62,939 nucleotides of DNA from Methylococcaceae bacterium UBA7658 (GTDB lineage: Bacteria; Pseudomonadota; Gammaproteobacteria; Methylococcales; Methylomonadaceae). The notes below the pieces were generated by a model. That model did not search any database and had not been told where the DNA came from. It saw nothing but the letters and a program-made list of their open reading frames with translations. Positions 25,811 to 35,280 of this stretch are shown piece by piece. The stretch lies in the NCBI GenBank assembly GCA_002483425.1, contig DLHW01000002.1, positions 44,915 through 107,853 of the forward strand, read 5' to 3'. A program made the translations under genes and the position numbers. Every line of letters begins with the position of its first letter. Within the stretch, counting starts at the first letter, position 1.

Positions 25811-26197
25811 ATGAAAACCATAAAAACAATCGTATTATCTTCCCTGATTGCGCTATCAATGGGCGCTTTTTCAACAGTAGCCTTGGCAGAAGCCAGCGAC
25901 GGTAGAATCTCTTACGCACCGGCAGATGCTATTGATGCTGTGATAGGCAAAATTAAAGAAGCGCAAGCTGCAATTGATGCAGGAAAATCGGGCGATGAAG
26001 TTTATGCCATCATTAAGCAAGGTACCGATTTAAGTAAAGAAGTTAACGCTAATGACGTGGTTGATAGAGCGCGTTCAAAAGCAAATGACATTTTAAAGAA
26101 AGCGCGTACTGCAGCGAAAGCTGGCGACTTGAAAACAGCGGCTGAATTTTTGCCACCTGCAGAGAAAGCTTTTGCTGACTTGAAGCCGTTGATTTAA
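25811..26197 (+). CDS. Small helical exported protein (hypothetical)
   Basis: A 128-residue protein with a typical signal peptide (cleavage near ALA-EASD). The mature ~100 residues are predicted all-helical and rich in Ala, Lys, Asp and Glu, with repeated patterns such as IDAVIGKIKEAQAAIDAGK and ARTAAKAGDLKTAAEF. It has no Cys or His. It resembles small periplasmic helical-bundle proteins in general, but I cannot assign a family. It is divergent from the HupE-fusion operon and so might share regulation with it. Confidence 0.7.
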   Translation: MKTIKTIVLSSLIALSMGAFSTVALAEASDGRISYAPADAIDAVIGKIKEAQAAIDAGKSGDEVYAIIKQGTDLSKEVNANDVVDRARSKANDILKKARTAAKAGDLKTAAEFLPPAEKAFADLKPLI

Positions 26198-26230
26198 CCC
26201 ATAGCGAACGCTATTTAGGGGTATCACCCG

Positions 26231-26258
26231 GAAGGGAAGCGGCGAATTTCACCGGCTT
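26231..26258 (+). terminator. Hairpin after the small exported protein gene
   Basis: GGGAAGC-GG ... CCGGCTTCCC forms a stem of about nine pairs with one bulge, ~35 bp past the stop. There is no U tract, so it may be a terminator of weak form or an mRNA 3' end stabiliser. Confidence 0.4.
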
Positions 26259-26421
26259 CCCTGAACACATGTGTTGCCGAAATTAAGAAAAAAGAGACTG
26301 CACTTTATATCTGGCTGGTTTTTATTTATTAGCTTAGCTGGCGAAATCGGGTTCGATTTTCCAGCTTTTCTATATAAAGGGACCGGCGTTCAAGTCCTCT
26401 AAATTTGAGCTTGGGGAAGAC

Positions 26422-26976
26422 TCAAAACAATCCCAGTTGCAATTGCGCAACTTCCGACATCATGTCGCGCGACCAAGGCGGATCCAGCGCAATTTCAACC
26501 TCAACGCTGCCTACGCCCGGTAAGGACTTTATACACTTTTCCACATCGCCCTGAATAACCGGACCCATGCCGCAACCGGGGGCAGTCAACGTCATCACAA
26601 TCTGCACGTCATTAAGCTCCGGATCGGCTTCGGACGGTTTGACATGGCAGCGGTATACCAGACCGAGATCGACAATATTGACAGGGATCTCAGGGTCGTA
26701 AACCGTTTTCATCACTTCCCAGCAATTTTTTTCCACCGCTTCCGGATGGGTGTCCGAGACTAGGGTGTGAAGTTGGTGGTGCTCTTTGCCCAGCGCATCG
26801 GCGTCTGCGCTAGCGATGCGCACCATGTGGCCGTATTCCGTCACCACGGTATAGTTATTGCCTAACGCTTGGTGGATAGTGACGATCTGACCTTTGGCGA
26901 GTGTGGCGGTATTGCCGTCCGGTACGGTTACCACATCGACATCGCGGGTTAAAACAACATCTTCTCTTTCGGCCAT
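26422..26976 (-). CDS. sufT: Putative Fe-S cluster assembly protein SufT
   Basis: A 184-residue protein. The N-terminal ~80 residues form the SufT-specific part; the C-terminal half is a MIP18/DUF59 domain with VYDPEIPVNIVDLGLVY (~90-107) and LTAPGCGMGPVI containing the conserved Cys. SufT proteins assist maturation of Fe-S proteins. The gene is the last of a ubiG-yciK-sufT group, 9 bp after yciK. Length is normal for the family. Confidence 0.9.
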   Translation of the reverse strand: MAEREDVVLTRDVDVVTVPDGNTATLAKGQIVTIHQALGNNYTVVTEYGHMVRIASADADALGKEHHQLHTLVSDTHPEAVEKNCWEVMKTVYDPEIPVNIVDLGLVYRCHVKPSEADPELNDVQIVMTLTAPGCGMGPVIQGDVEKCIKSLPGVGSVEVEIALDPPWSRDMMSEVAQLQLGLF

Positions 26977-26985
26977 GATCGTAAG

Positions 26986-27714
26986 TTATAAATTAAAAGT
27001 TCTGGCGTCAACCGTTTGACCTGTTACACCAACGCTTTGCGGACCGAACAAATACAGGTAAACAGCGTCCAACGACGCTATGTCCGGTAATTTTTTTTTG
27101 TCTTCGGCGGGATATGCGCTTCTTCTGAGGGGGGAGTCCACCGGTCCGGGTACAAGGATATTGACCCGGATTTTATTGAAGGATTCCAGTTCTGCGGCAA
27201 GAATTTGCGCCAGAGCCTCCATCGCTATTTTGGAAACCCCGTAAGCCCCGGCATAAGCGCCCGCTGTCCGGACAGCGGAGTCCGAAGTGAAAACGATGGT
27301 GGCATGTTCGCTTTTTTGCAATACCGGTAATAGTACCCGGCTTAGCAGGAAAGGCGCGTTTAGATTGACATTGAGCGTATGTCCCCAGTTTTTCGTACCT
27401 TGTATAGCCAAGGGCGTGAATCCGCTGAATTCGACGGCGGAATGCAACAAACCGTGCAGGGAGCCGTATTTTTCGGCAATCCTATCGGCAAGTTCCTGGT
27501 AGTCGATTTCATTCGCACCCGCTAAGTCGAATGGGTACAGTACCGGTTCGGGCGCGTTAGCCGCTTTGATGCGGTCGTAAACGGCTTCTAACTTAGGGAT
27601 ATTTTTATCGAGCAATATGGTTTGCGCGCCTTGCTTTGCCAAGGCCAAGGCTGCGCTGCCGCCTAGTCCGCCGCCCGCACCGGTAATCAATATGGCATGA
27701 TCGATTAATGACAT
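26986..27714 (-). CDS. yciK: YciK-type short-chain dehydrogenase/reductase
   Basis: A 242-residue classical SDR. It has the cofactor motif TGAGGGLGGSAAL (~11-23), a catalytic Ser in FTSDSAVR, and the YGVSKIAME YxxxK pair (~159-163). The C-terminal half matches YciK of gammaproteobacteria in length and in the VPGPVDSPLRRSAYP segment. Its substrate is unknown. It lies 65 bp after ubiG, an arrangement common in this class, and may be translated with sufT. Confidence 0.85.
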   Translation of the reverse strand: MSLIDHAILITGAGGGLGGSAALALAKQGAQTILLDKNIPKLEAVYDRIKAANAPEPVLYPFDLAGANEIDYQELADRIAEKYGSLHGLLHSAVEFSGFTPLAIQGTKNWGHTLNVNLNAPFLLSRVLLPVLQKSEHATIVFTSDSAVRTAGAYAGAYGVSKIAMEALAQILAAELESFNKIRVNILVPGPVDSPLRRSAYPAEDKKKLPDIASLDAVYLYLFGPQSVGVTGQTVDARTFNL

Positions 27715-27779
27715 TCTGAAGCTACCGGTATCAGAAAAGGTTGATAGCTAAGCAAATAATTAAGGAACAACGGAGATTA

Positions 27780-28487
27780 TCAAACTTCACGTTTAAATGC
27801 GGCGATATAATTGACGTCGATGCCTTTGCCTAGACTGAAACGCTTGGTGAAAGGGTTGTATTCGATACCGGTCATGCTTTGCAATTCAAGACCGCAGGCT
27901 CGCGCCGATTGGCACAATTCCGACGGTTTTATGAATGTCTTATAGTCGTGTGTGCCTTTTGGCAGCATATTGAGAATATGTTCAGCAGCGACGATAGCCA
28001 GGAGATAGGCTTTGGGTTTCCGGTTGAGCGTCGAGAAAAACACCATGCCGCCTGGCTTGACTAAGGTGGCGCAGGCTTTAACGACCGAACCCGGATCGGG
28101 TACGTGTTCGAGCATTTCCATGCACGTGACATGGTCGAAACCTTCGGGTTGCTGGCTCGCCAATTCTTCCGCGCTGATTTTTCGATAGTGGACGTTAATC
28201 CCTGTTTCCAGACCGTGCAAATCGGCGATATCGATCAAGTCTTCGCTCAGATCGATGCCTGTCGCATCCGCACCCCGCCTTGCCAGGGCTTCGGTCAAAA
28301 TACCGCCGCCGCAGCCGACATCGATGATACGCCGCCCGCTGAGGGAGGTGTAGCGTTCAATGAATTCCAGGCGCAAAGGGTTAATGTCGTGCAAAGTTTT
28401 GAATTCGCCTTGCGGATCCCACCAGCGTTCCGCCATTGATCCGAATTTATGGATTTCGCTAGGATGTACGTTGTTGATGGATGTCAT
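27780..28487 (-). CDS. ubiG: Ubiquinone biosynthesis O-methyltransferase
   Basis: A 235-residue SAM-dependent enzyme that performs both O-methylations of ubiquinone synthesis. It has an N-terminal family signature EIHKFGSMAERWWDPQGEFK, SAM motif I IDVGCGGGILTE (~54-65), the acidic motif TGIDLSEDLI, and EMLEHVPDP (~123). The C terminus IDVNYIAAFKR is also typical. Length equals E. coli UbiG (240). Confidence 0.95.
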   Translation of the reverse strand: MTSINNVHPSEIHKFGSMAERWWDPQGEFKTLHDINPLRLEFIERYTSLSGRRIIDVGCGGGILTEALARRGADATGIDLSEDLIDIADLHGLETGINVHYRKISAEELASQQPEGFDHVTCMEMLEHVPDPGSVVKACATLVKPGGMVFFSTLNRKPKAYLLAIVAAEHILNMLPKGTHDYKTFIKPSELCQSARACGLELQSMTGIEYNPFTKRFSLGKGIDVNYIAAFKREV

Positions 28488-28963
28488 AAGCTAACTTTTG
28501 TTTGATTACCGTTATAGTTTACTCGATTACTGGGTTATTAGCCATTTGGACATAGCAGCCGCTTGAAAAATTCAAGTAATTGCAGTTCGGTACGGCGAAA
28601 GTCCTTATCCGCCGCCGTTTTCTTGGTAAATATGTTCAATGAAACACTGCGGTAATAATCCACAATGATTGCGTAAAAACCTCACTTCTTCTCATCGTTG
28701 TTTTAATTATTATAGAGACGAGTTTGACAGATGGGTGAGGTAAAGGAGACGGCCTAACAAAACCTGATGCCTGAGTTCTAAAAGTCAGGTCTGAAAGTGG
28801 AAGCGTTTAAGGTAGCCGTTTTAACCGGTTATGCTAGAAGCTAGTATCAAACACGTTGAAATTCCGAATCTCTTCAACTGTCACGGGTTAGTGTTGCTTT
28901 CTTTTTTAGTGCTTTGTACCGATGGGTACGGGAGTGTGTCATGATTATTTTGCATATATTTTT
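28488..28963. other. Intergenic region
   Basis: About 480 bp upstream of ubiG with no gene that I can support. It presumably contains the ubiG promoter. No repeat or RNA gene seen. Confidence 0.4.
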
Positions 28964-29221
28964 TCACTTTATGATGGCTGCGATCCAATTCGGATCGGTT
29001 TGTTTAATTGCTTTCGTTGCGAGCCGGATTTTCAAACAGGAATCCTGATCTAACTCTGAGTTGGCGCCTAATCCCGCCTTTATGAACAGATATAAGTTGT
29101 CACCTTTGAAGCGCAACGTAATCGGGGCAAGAAATGTTCTAAGCCCCGGTTTTTCCAAGTTTCTTCTGGCTACATTTTGAGCCGGATAAACCGCAAACTT
29201 CGAGGAAGCCGCGAGCGGCAA
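28964..29221 (-). CDS. Possible short ORF after the RND pump gene
   Basis: An 85-codon frame beginning with TTG, 4 bp after the RND permease stop and on the same strand. The composition (TLRFKGDNLYLFIKAG, then a Lys/Ile-rich end) looks protein-like, but there is no ribosome-binding site, signal or known motif. It may be chance, or the remnant of a third gene of the operon. Confidence 0.22.
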   Translation of the reverse strand: MPLAASSKFAVYPAQNVARRNLEKPGLRTFLAPITLRFKGDNLYLFIKAGLGANSELDQDSCLKIRLATKAIKQTDPNWIAAIIK

Positions 29222-29225
29222 GCTA

Positions 29226-32200
29226 TTAATTCCTAGGCATTTCTACCCTAAACCAAGCGGCGTAAAGCGCGGGTAAAAACAACACCGTCAGTAAGGTAGC
29301 GACTGCTAGCCCGCCCATAATGGCCACGGCCATAGGTCCGAAAAATACGCTGCGGGTTAACGGTATCATCGCAAGAATAGCGGCCGCTGCAGTAAGCACG
29401 ATGGGACGGAACCGGCGGATAGCCGACTCGACGACTGCTTGCCAAGGCTCTAAGCCTGCGGCCCGGTCTTGGTCGATCTGATCCACCAGAATGACCGAAT
29501 TACGCATAATCATACCGGATAACGCAATTGTGCCGAGCATGGCAACAAAGCCAAAGGGTTTGCCGAAAAGGAGCAACGCGGCGGTAACGCCGATCAGCCC
29601 TAAGGGCGCCGTTAACAGTACCAGGAATACTCGCGAAAAACTTTGTAACTGCAACATTAGGATAGTGACGACGGCTAACAGAAAAAGGGGGAATCCCGCC
29701 GCGACAGAACTACTGCCCTTAGCCGATTCTTCCACAGCGCCGCCGGTTTCTATCGATGCGCCTAACGGCAACGATGCTTTGATGGAGGCCAGTTTGTCTT
29801 CGATTTGCTGCGACACTTCCGGAGCTTGGATGTCGCCGTTGATATTAGCGCGTACGGTGATCGAGGGCACACGGTTCCGCCGCCAGACAACGCCGGGTTC
29901 AAATTCCGAGGTAATCGTTGCAATTTGCGACAAAGGTACGCCTTTTCCGCTTTGGGTATCGATCATTAAGTCCGGCAGATGCGAAAGCCGGATACGTTCC
30001 GAGGCGGGCGCCCGCGCGACCAAGTCGATTCGTTCGATGCCTTCCCTGAATTCGGTGATGTAAAGCTCTTGCATACCGCCGTTAAGGACGTTAGCAATGT
30101 CGGCGGAGCTGATTCCCAGTAACCGCGCTTTGGTTTGATCGATCTCAACCTTGACGGCTTTACTGGGTTCCTCCCAGTTCAATTGCACATTAACCAAGTT
30201 GTTATTAGCCCGCATGACATCGGCAACCTGGCGGGCAAGTCCGAGAATATGCCGGATGTCGGCGCCGGATACCCGGAATTGAACTGGAAAACCGACCGGA
30301 GGTCCGTTTTCCAGTCTTAGCACGGAAGCACGTAAGGCTGGAAAATCGTTTTCAAACAAGGCAAGAAGATCGCGCCGCAAAGCTTCCCGGTCGGTCAGCG
30401 ATGTAGTCAAAATCACGAATTCCGAAAAGCCGCGGTGTGCCAGTTGGATGTCTAGCGGCAGGTAAAACCGGGGTGCGCCGGTACCAATATAAGCGGCGAA
30501 ATTTTCAATTCCGTGTTGTTTCACATTCCAATCCAATAGCCAATTTTCAAATTTTTTGACTTGGTTATCGGTGGCGGCATAAGATGCGCCTTCGGTCATG
30601 CGTAAGTCGACCAGTAATTCGAGCCGGGTCGAATCGGGAAAAAATTGTTGTTGTACCTGACCGAAACCGGCGGCCGCCAGAACAAAGATAGCGAGCGTAA
30701 TAGCGATGACCGTTTTCCGGTAACGGACGGAGGCGGTGACGAGAATGCGGAAAGCCCTGTAAAACGGTGTGTTATAAATATCGTGATGATGGTTGTTTCC
30801 GGCGTTTTCGTTAAGGTTAAATTTAGCTTTAAGCCAGCGGATGACTTTCGGCGGCTGCGGCGTGTGGCTGTAATCCGGTAAAAGATGGTAGCCTAAATAA
30901 GGCACGAAGACGACGGCGGCAAACCAGGAGATGCTCAAGGAAATGGCGGACACCTGGAAAATAGACCGGGTATATTCGCCCGTGGACGAGGCGGCGGTGG
31001 CGATCGGCAAAAAACCGGCGACAGTGACCAAGGTGCCGGTGAGCATGGGCATGGCGGTTGACGTGTAGGCGAATGAGGCGGCCTTAATCCGGGTCCAGCC
31101 TTGTTCCATTTTGGACGACATCATTTCCACTGCGATGATCGCATCGTCCACAAGCAAACCTAACGCCAAAATGAGTGCGCCCAAGGAAATTTTATGCAGA
31201 CCGATGCTGTTGAGGTGCATCGTTAGAAAAGTGCCAGCCAGCACGACGGGAATCGTTACCGCGACCACGATGCCGCTGCGCCAGCCCAAAGAGAGCAAGC
31301 TGACGCCCAGCACGATGACTAAAGCTTCGAGTAGCGATTTAACAAAGTCGTTGACCGAGTTAGCCACGATTTTGGGTTGCGACGTAACGGTGCTTAGATC
31401 CAAGCCCACTAGCAACTGCTGCCGGATACGAGCAATAGCGTCTTCAAGGCTATGGCCTAATGCAATTACGTCGCCGCCGTCCTTCATGCTGACGCCCAGC
31501 AATAAGGCGGGTTTGCCTTGATAACGGACGCGATCGTGCGGCGGATCTTCATAGCCGCGGTAAACGCGTGCGACATCGCCCAAGCGGAAATCTTGGTTAT
31601 TAGCGCGTAAGCGCAAATCGCGCAAATCTTCCAAGGTTTTATACCGGCCCGATACGGCAATCCGGATGCGTTCATCCGAGGAGTCGAAGGCCCCGCCCGG
31701 CACGATGGCGTTTTGGATCTGTAGTATGCGGATTAATTCGGTTGTGCCGATCCCGATAGCAACCAATTTAGTGTTGGAAATTTCGATAAAGAGACGCTGT
31801 TTTTGCTCGCCGAAAAAGTCGACTTTAGCGACATCGGGCACTTTAAGTAATTCTGATCGTATTAATTCCGCCTGCTTTTTGAGCGCGGCGTAGTCGAAAC
31901 CGTCTCCTGTCAGCGCGTACATGCTGCCGTAGACATCGCTGAATTCGTCGTTGAAAGTCAGACTTTCAAGGTTTTGCGGCAAGGTGTACCGGATATCGCT
32001 CATTTTTTTACGTACTTGGTACCACACTTCCGGGATGTCTTCGGACATGGTGTCGTCCTTGACCACAACAAAAATCATCGATTCGCCGGGCCTGGAAAAA
32101 CTGCTGGTGTAGTCCAGGTGAGGAACCTCCTGAAGTTTTTTTTCCAGTTTGTCGGTCACTTGCAGTTCGACTTCTTGCGCGCTAGCGCCCGGCCAAGCCG

Positions 32201-32396
32201 CCCGGACCAGCATCACTTTAAACGTAAAAGGAGGATCCTCTGACTGGCCTAATTTGGTATAGGCATAAGCCCCGGCGGCGGTAAGCACCAGCATCAAATA
32301 CAAGACCAGTGTTTGGTGTTTTAACGCCCAGTCGGATAAATTGAACCGTGAATTTGCGGTTGCTTGCCCGCCAACGTTTCCGGCCGGCTTAATCAT
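29226..32396 (-). CDS. RND efflux transporter, inner-membrane permease
   Basis: A 1056-residue AcrB/HAE1-superfamily pump with two copies of a six-helix unit separated by large periplasmic loops. Helix 4 carries LGLLVDDAIIAVEMM (~405-420), the conserved proton-relay Asp pair. The periplasmic porter segments begin after GAYAYTKLGQSEDPPF (~45-60). Length and spacing are normal. It overlaps its adaptor gene by 4 nt. Residue patterns (DPPFTFK, WPGASAQEVE) place it in the broad MexK/TriC-like branch of drug pumps; the substrate cannot be read. No outer-membrane factor gene is adjacent. Confidence 0.92.
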   Translation of the reverse strand: MIKPAGNVGGQATANSRFNLSDWALKHQTLVLYLMLVLTAAGAYAYTKLGQSEDPPFTFKVMLVRAAWPGASAQEVELQVTDKLEKKLQEVPHLDYTSSFSRPGESMIFVVVKDDTMSEDIPEVWYQVRKKMSDIRYTLPQNLESLTFNDEFSDVYGSMYALTGDGFDYAALKKQAELIRSELLKVPDVAKVDFFGEQKQRLFIEISNTKLVAIGIGTTELIRILQIQNAIVPGGAFDSSDERIRIAVSGRYKTLEDLRDLRLRANNQDFRLGDVARVYRGYEDPPHDRVRYQGKPALLLGVSMKDGGDVIALGHSLEDAIARIRQQLLVGLDLSTVTSQPKIVANSVNDFVKSLLEALVIVLGVSLLSLGWRSGIVVAVTIPVVLAGTFLTMHLNSIGLHKISLGALILALGLLVDDAIIAVEMMSSKMEQGWTRIKAASFAYTSTAMPMLTGTLVTVAGFLPIATAASSTGEYTRSIFQVSAISLSISWFAAVVFVPYLGYHLLPDYSHTPQPPKVIRWLKAKFNLNENAGNNHHHDIYNTPFYRAFRILVTASVRYRKTVIAITLAIFVLAAAGFGQVQQQFFPDSTRLELLVDLRMTEGASYAATDNQVKKFENWLLDWNVKQHGIENFAAYIGTGAPRFYLPLDIQLAHRGFSEFVILTTSLTDREALRRDLLALFENDFPALRASVLRLENGPPVGFPVQFRVSGADIRHILGLARQVADVMRANNNLVNVQLNWEEPSKAVKVEIDQTKARLLGISSADIANVLNGGMQELYITEFREGIERIDLVARAPASERIRLSHLPDLMIDTQSGKGVPLSQIATITSEFEPGVVWRRNRVPSITVRANINGDIQAPEVSQQIEDKLASIKASLPLGASIETGGAVEESAKGSSSVAAGFPLFLLAVVTILMLQLQSFSRVFLVLLTAPLGLIGVTAALLLFGKPFGFVAMLGTIALSGMIMRNSVILVDQIDQDRAAGLEPWQAVVESAIRRFRPIVLTAAAAILAMIPLTRSVFFGPMAVAIMGGLAVATLLTVLFLPALYAAWFRVEMPRN

Positions 32397-33469
32397 GGCG
32401 ACGTTTCCATGACCGGTTTTACCGGTTGGTCTTTAATCAAAGTATGCACACCCGCGACGGCGATTAGTTCACCGGCTTGCAAGCCGCCGGTAATTAATAC
32501 GCCTTCTTCGCCGAATTGACCCGCCTCCACTTGGCGAGGTTGCGCCTTGTTATCGCTGTCGATGACCCATACTGAGGGTTTACCGTTTAGTTCGGTTAGC
32601 GCGGCGCTGGGGATTAATAATCCGCTGTCTTGCGGACCGTCGTCGTTTTTGAATTTAACGCGGGCGGTCATGCCCAGCTTTACCGTCTCATCAGGTTCAT
32701 GAATGCTCACCCGGACGTTGAACGTGCGGGTTGAGGAGTCGGCGGACGGCGATATTTCACGCACTTGGCCCGAGTATATTTTTTCCGGATTCGCCCATAA
32801 TTTCAGGGTAACTGCTGCATCTTTTTTGACATGAGTCATGAGCGATTCCGGTACAGCGATCAGCACCTCCAGATTTTTGATATCGGCGATTTGAGCAACG
32901 GTTTCGCCGCTTCCAACCACTTGTCCCGGTTCCGCTTGAATCGAAGTCACGACGCCGTTCCGGTCGGCTTTTAAATAGGCGTACCGGGCTTGGTTTGCCG
33001 TAATGTCTGCTTGCGCTTTGATCTGGCTCAGCCGTGCGTCGGCGGTTTTAAGTTCGGCTTCCTTAATATCCAAGGCCGAAGCCGACACGAATTTCCTGGC
33101 GGACAATTGCCGGTACCGCACTAACTCGGTTGCCGCTAACGCGCGGTTAGCCTCAGCAGAGCGGATATCCGATTGCGCCGCGGATACGTTTAAATCGGTA
33201 TCTGCAGGATCGAGCTGGGCGAGGATTTGACCTTTTTTCACATAATCGCCGATATCCGCTTTGCGTTCGATGATTTTGCCGCCGATGCGGAAACTTTGGC
33301 TGGATACATAACGGGAACGTACTTCTCCGGCCAATGAAGCATTACCGGCCGTGGCGCGACTACCGGCTTTCATAACCAAGGCAGGCCGAGGCGGCGGCGA
33401 GGGCGTTTGTTGTTTGCCGCAACCCCATAAGAGCACGAAGAAGATTAAGCCTAATTTTTGAGTTTTCAT
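32393..33469 (-). CDS. RND efflux periplasmic adaptor (membrane fusion protein)
   Basis: A 358-residue HlyD/AcrA-family subunit that links the pump to an outer-membrane channel. The N terminus ends in LLWGCGKQ, a probable lipobox. A lipoyl half (GKIIERKADIGDYVKKGQILAQLDPAD, ~65-90) is followed by an alpha-hairpin (~90-160), the second lipoyl half (DRNGVVTSIQAEPGQVVGSGE) and beta-barrel domains. It is the first gene of the pair, with ATGA overlap into the pump. A 375-bp spacer without genes lies upstream. Confidence 0.9.
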   Translation of the reverse strand: MKTQKLGLIFFVLLWGCGKQQTPSPPPRPALVMKAGSRATAGNASLAGEVRSRYVSSQSFRIGGKIIERKADIGDYVKKGQILAQLDPADTDLNVSAAQSDIRSAEANRALAATELVRYRQLSARKFVSASALDIKEAELKTADARLSQIKAQADITANQARYAYLKADRNGVVTSIQAEPGQVVGSGETVAQIADIKNLEVLIAVPESLMTHVKKDAAVTLKLWANPEKIYSGQVREISPSADSSTRTFNVRVSIHEPDETVKLGMTARVKFKNDDGPQDSGLLIPSAALTELNGKPSVWVIDSDNKAQPRQVEAGQFGEEGVLITGGLQAGELIAVAGVHTLIKDQPVKPVMETSP

Positions 33470-33844
33470 TAGTTTTGAATAGTCAGTTATTCAAGGTTTT
33501 CAGGGCTATAGTTAAGCTTAACAAGACTTAGTTTTACATGAGGTTAAAATAGGTTGACATGTATTGTTGATCGTTGCGATGCGTTAGGTTATCAAAAACA
33601 AAACGGTTAAGTTATTAATGTCGTAGTCACGACGCACATTGCTCCGCTTACCGAATGAGGGCGTCGTTCATACTCTTAAGTTAACAATGATGATTTATTA
33701 AGTAAACGCTTTTGTGCGTTAGTATTGTTAAAAAACGAATTATCAGAAAATTTCAAACGTTCTGGTTGTTGCCAATAGGCTATTTTATGATATTCTATTA
33801 TCTTATATTTTACTCAAGCAATTGAATTTAAATAATTTATTTTT
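33470..33844. other. Divergent intergenic region
   Basis: AT-rich spacer with no gene, between the RND operon (minus) and the orphan nuclease-like gene (plus). No recognisable operator. Confidence 0.35.
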
Positions 33845-34444
33845 ATGAGTGAGGATAATGGGGATGCCGATAATCCCGCTCCGGTAAACGGTCGAATTAA
33901 GCAGAATAAAAGAGGCTACGGCGACTTTTTTTCTTGGCCTGTCAACCGGCAACTGGAAGAGTGGGCTATTGTGGATTCATTAAAAGAATCCCTAGAAAAA
34001 GCCAACGCGGTTTTTTTTAACGCTTTGGTGGTGCGAGGACGAGGCAACGATCCGCCGGATTGCGAGGCGGTTCTGCTCGATGGCGGCAAGCTTGGTATCG
34101 AAGTGACTGAATTAGTCGATGCGGAAGCCATTCAAGCGCATAAAAACGGCAATACCGGCCACCGGGCGGAGTGGAACCGGCACAAACTCATAAAAGCGAT
34201 CAATGCCCGTCTTAAAGTCAAAGACATTGCTAAAAATATTAAAGGCGGACCTTACGATCAGTATATTCTCGTCATTCATACCGGCGAACCGGTTTTAAAT
34301 TACGATTTCACTTTTCCTTTAGTTTCAAATCACTTTTTTCAATATTTCAATGTGATCGACCGGGCGTTTCTCTTAATGTCGTATGATGAAAAATATCGAT
34401 GCTGCCCTTTTATCGAGTTAAATATCAAAACAAGTAAGGGTTAA
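33845..34444 (+). CDS. Orphan protein, possible PD-(D/E)XK-like nuclease fold
   Basis: A 199-residue soluble protein with no signal or membrane segment. Residues ~68-95 read PPDCEAVLLDGGKLGIEVTE, a beta-hairpin with D...E-x-T spacing like the active-site core of PD-(D/E)XK nucleases, with Thr in place of Lys. A helix rich in basic residues follows (HRAEWNRHKLIKAINARL), then YDQYILVIHTGEP as a further strand. Its 5' flank is very AT-rich. No partner gene is adjacent, so neither restriction nor toxin function can be argued. Confidence 0.5.
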   Translation: MSEDNGDADNPAPVNGRIKQNKRGYGDFFSWPVNRQLEEWAIVDSLKESLEKANAVFFNALVVRGRGNDPPDCEAVLLDGGKLGIEVTELVDAEAIQAHKNGNTGHRAEWNRHKLIKAINARLKVKDIAKNIKGGPYDQYILVIHTGEPVLNYDFTFPLVSNHFFQYFNVIDRAFLLMSYDEKYRCCPFIELNIKTSKG

Positions 34445-34534
34445 GTTGCGTTTCATAGTAAATGTAAGCTGATCGGCTCGAAACAACCCGAAGAATTCAA
34501 TAATGCATGTCCGCTATTTTGGGGTTAAGCATAA

Positions 34535-35089
34535 TCAATGACGGGCCAGTATTTTTTCAATCGCTTGTATCAGCGCGGGCGAATCCGGCGTTACGTTACT
34601 GTCAAAGTAGTGGGTCACATTCCCTTTGGCATCCACTAAATATTTATTGAAATTCCATTTGGGCGGATTGCTTTGGTTTCCTAGCGCCTTAAACAACGGA
34701 TGGGCGGATTCCCCTTTGACATGGATGGGAGACAACATAGGGAATGTTACCCCGTAATTGATATAGCAAACCTTCGCGATGTCCTTATCGGAACCGGCTT
34801 CCTGATTAAAATCGCCGCTGGCGAAACCGATAACCGCCAAACCTTTATCCTTGAAATGCCTATGGAGTTTTTCAAGTCCCTCAAATTGGGGGGTGTAACC
34901 GCAATAACTGGCTGTATTGACGATTAATAACGGTTTGCCCGGATAAGTGTTGCAGATATTCAAGCTTTCTGCGGAATGGAGTTTTTTAAAACTATAATTA
35001 AAAATCTCGGGACACTGTCCCGCTAGCAGGGCAGGGGACACGTTGAGTAAGAGGGTTGTCATCAGTGAGCAAAGCGATCTTGTATTCAT
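34535..35089 (-). CDS. Exported glutathione peroxidase-family protein
   Basis: A 184-residue thiol peroxidase with an N-terminal signal peptide (cleavage near LLA-GQCPE). The active-site Cys is in NTASYCGYTPQFEGLE (~63), standing where selenocysteine or Cys is found in the family. The Gln and Trp partners are in FNQEAGSD and PPKWNFNKYLVD. The usual FPCNQF is replaced by GFASGDFNQE. A second Cys (KVCYINYG) may act in resolution. The periplasmic location suggests peroxide or lipid peroxide removal outside the cytoplasm. Confidence 0.88.
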   Translation of the reverse strand: MNTRSLCSLMTTLLLNVSPALLAGQCPEIFNYSFKKLHSAESLNICNTYPGKPLLIVNTASYCGYTPQFEGLEKLHRHFKDKGLAVIGFASGDFNQEAGSDKDIAKVCYINYGVTFPMLSPIHVKGESAHPLFKALGNQSNPPKWNFNKYLVDAKGNVTHYFDSNVTPDSPALIQAIEKILARH

Positions 35090-35280
35090 GTAAGCTCCAA
35101 AAGCCGGTTTATCCTAAAATAAATCTATCCGTTTAATAGGAAAAAACAACGGTGAATCGAACAGAAGACGGGCATTGATATGCTTATCTTATAAGGTCGA
35201 ATTCCAGTTTTGTTCGTAGTCGAAGGGGTTTGCAGGTAGAATGCCGTTTTAGTTAACAGAACATTTTTAATCGATGAACA

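Noticed and set aside
29491..30063. 190-codon plus-strand frame
   Set aside because: Antisense to the RND pump gene, which is intact and full length.
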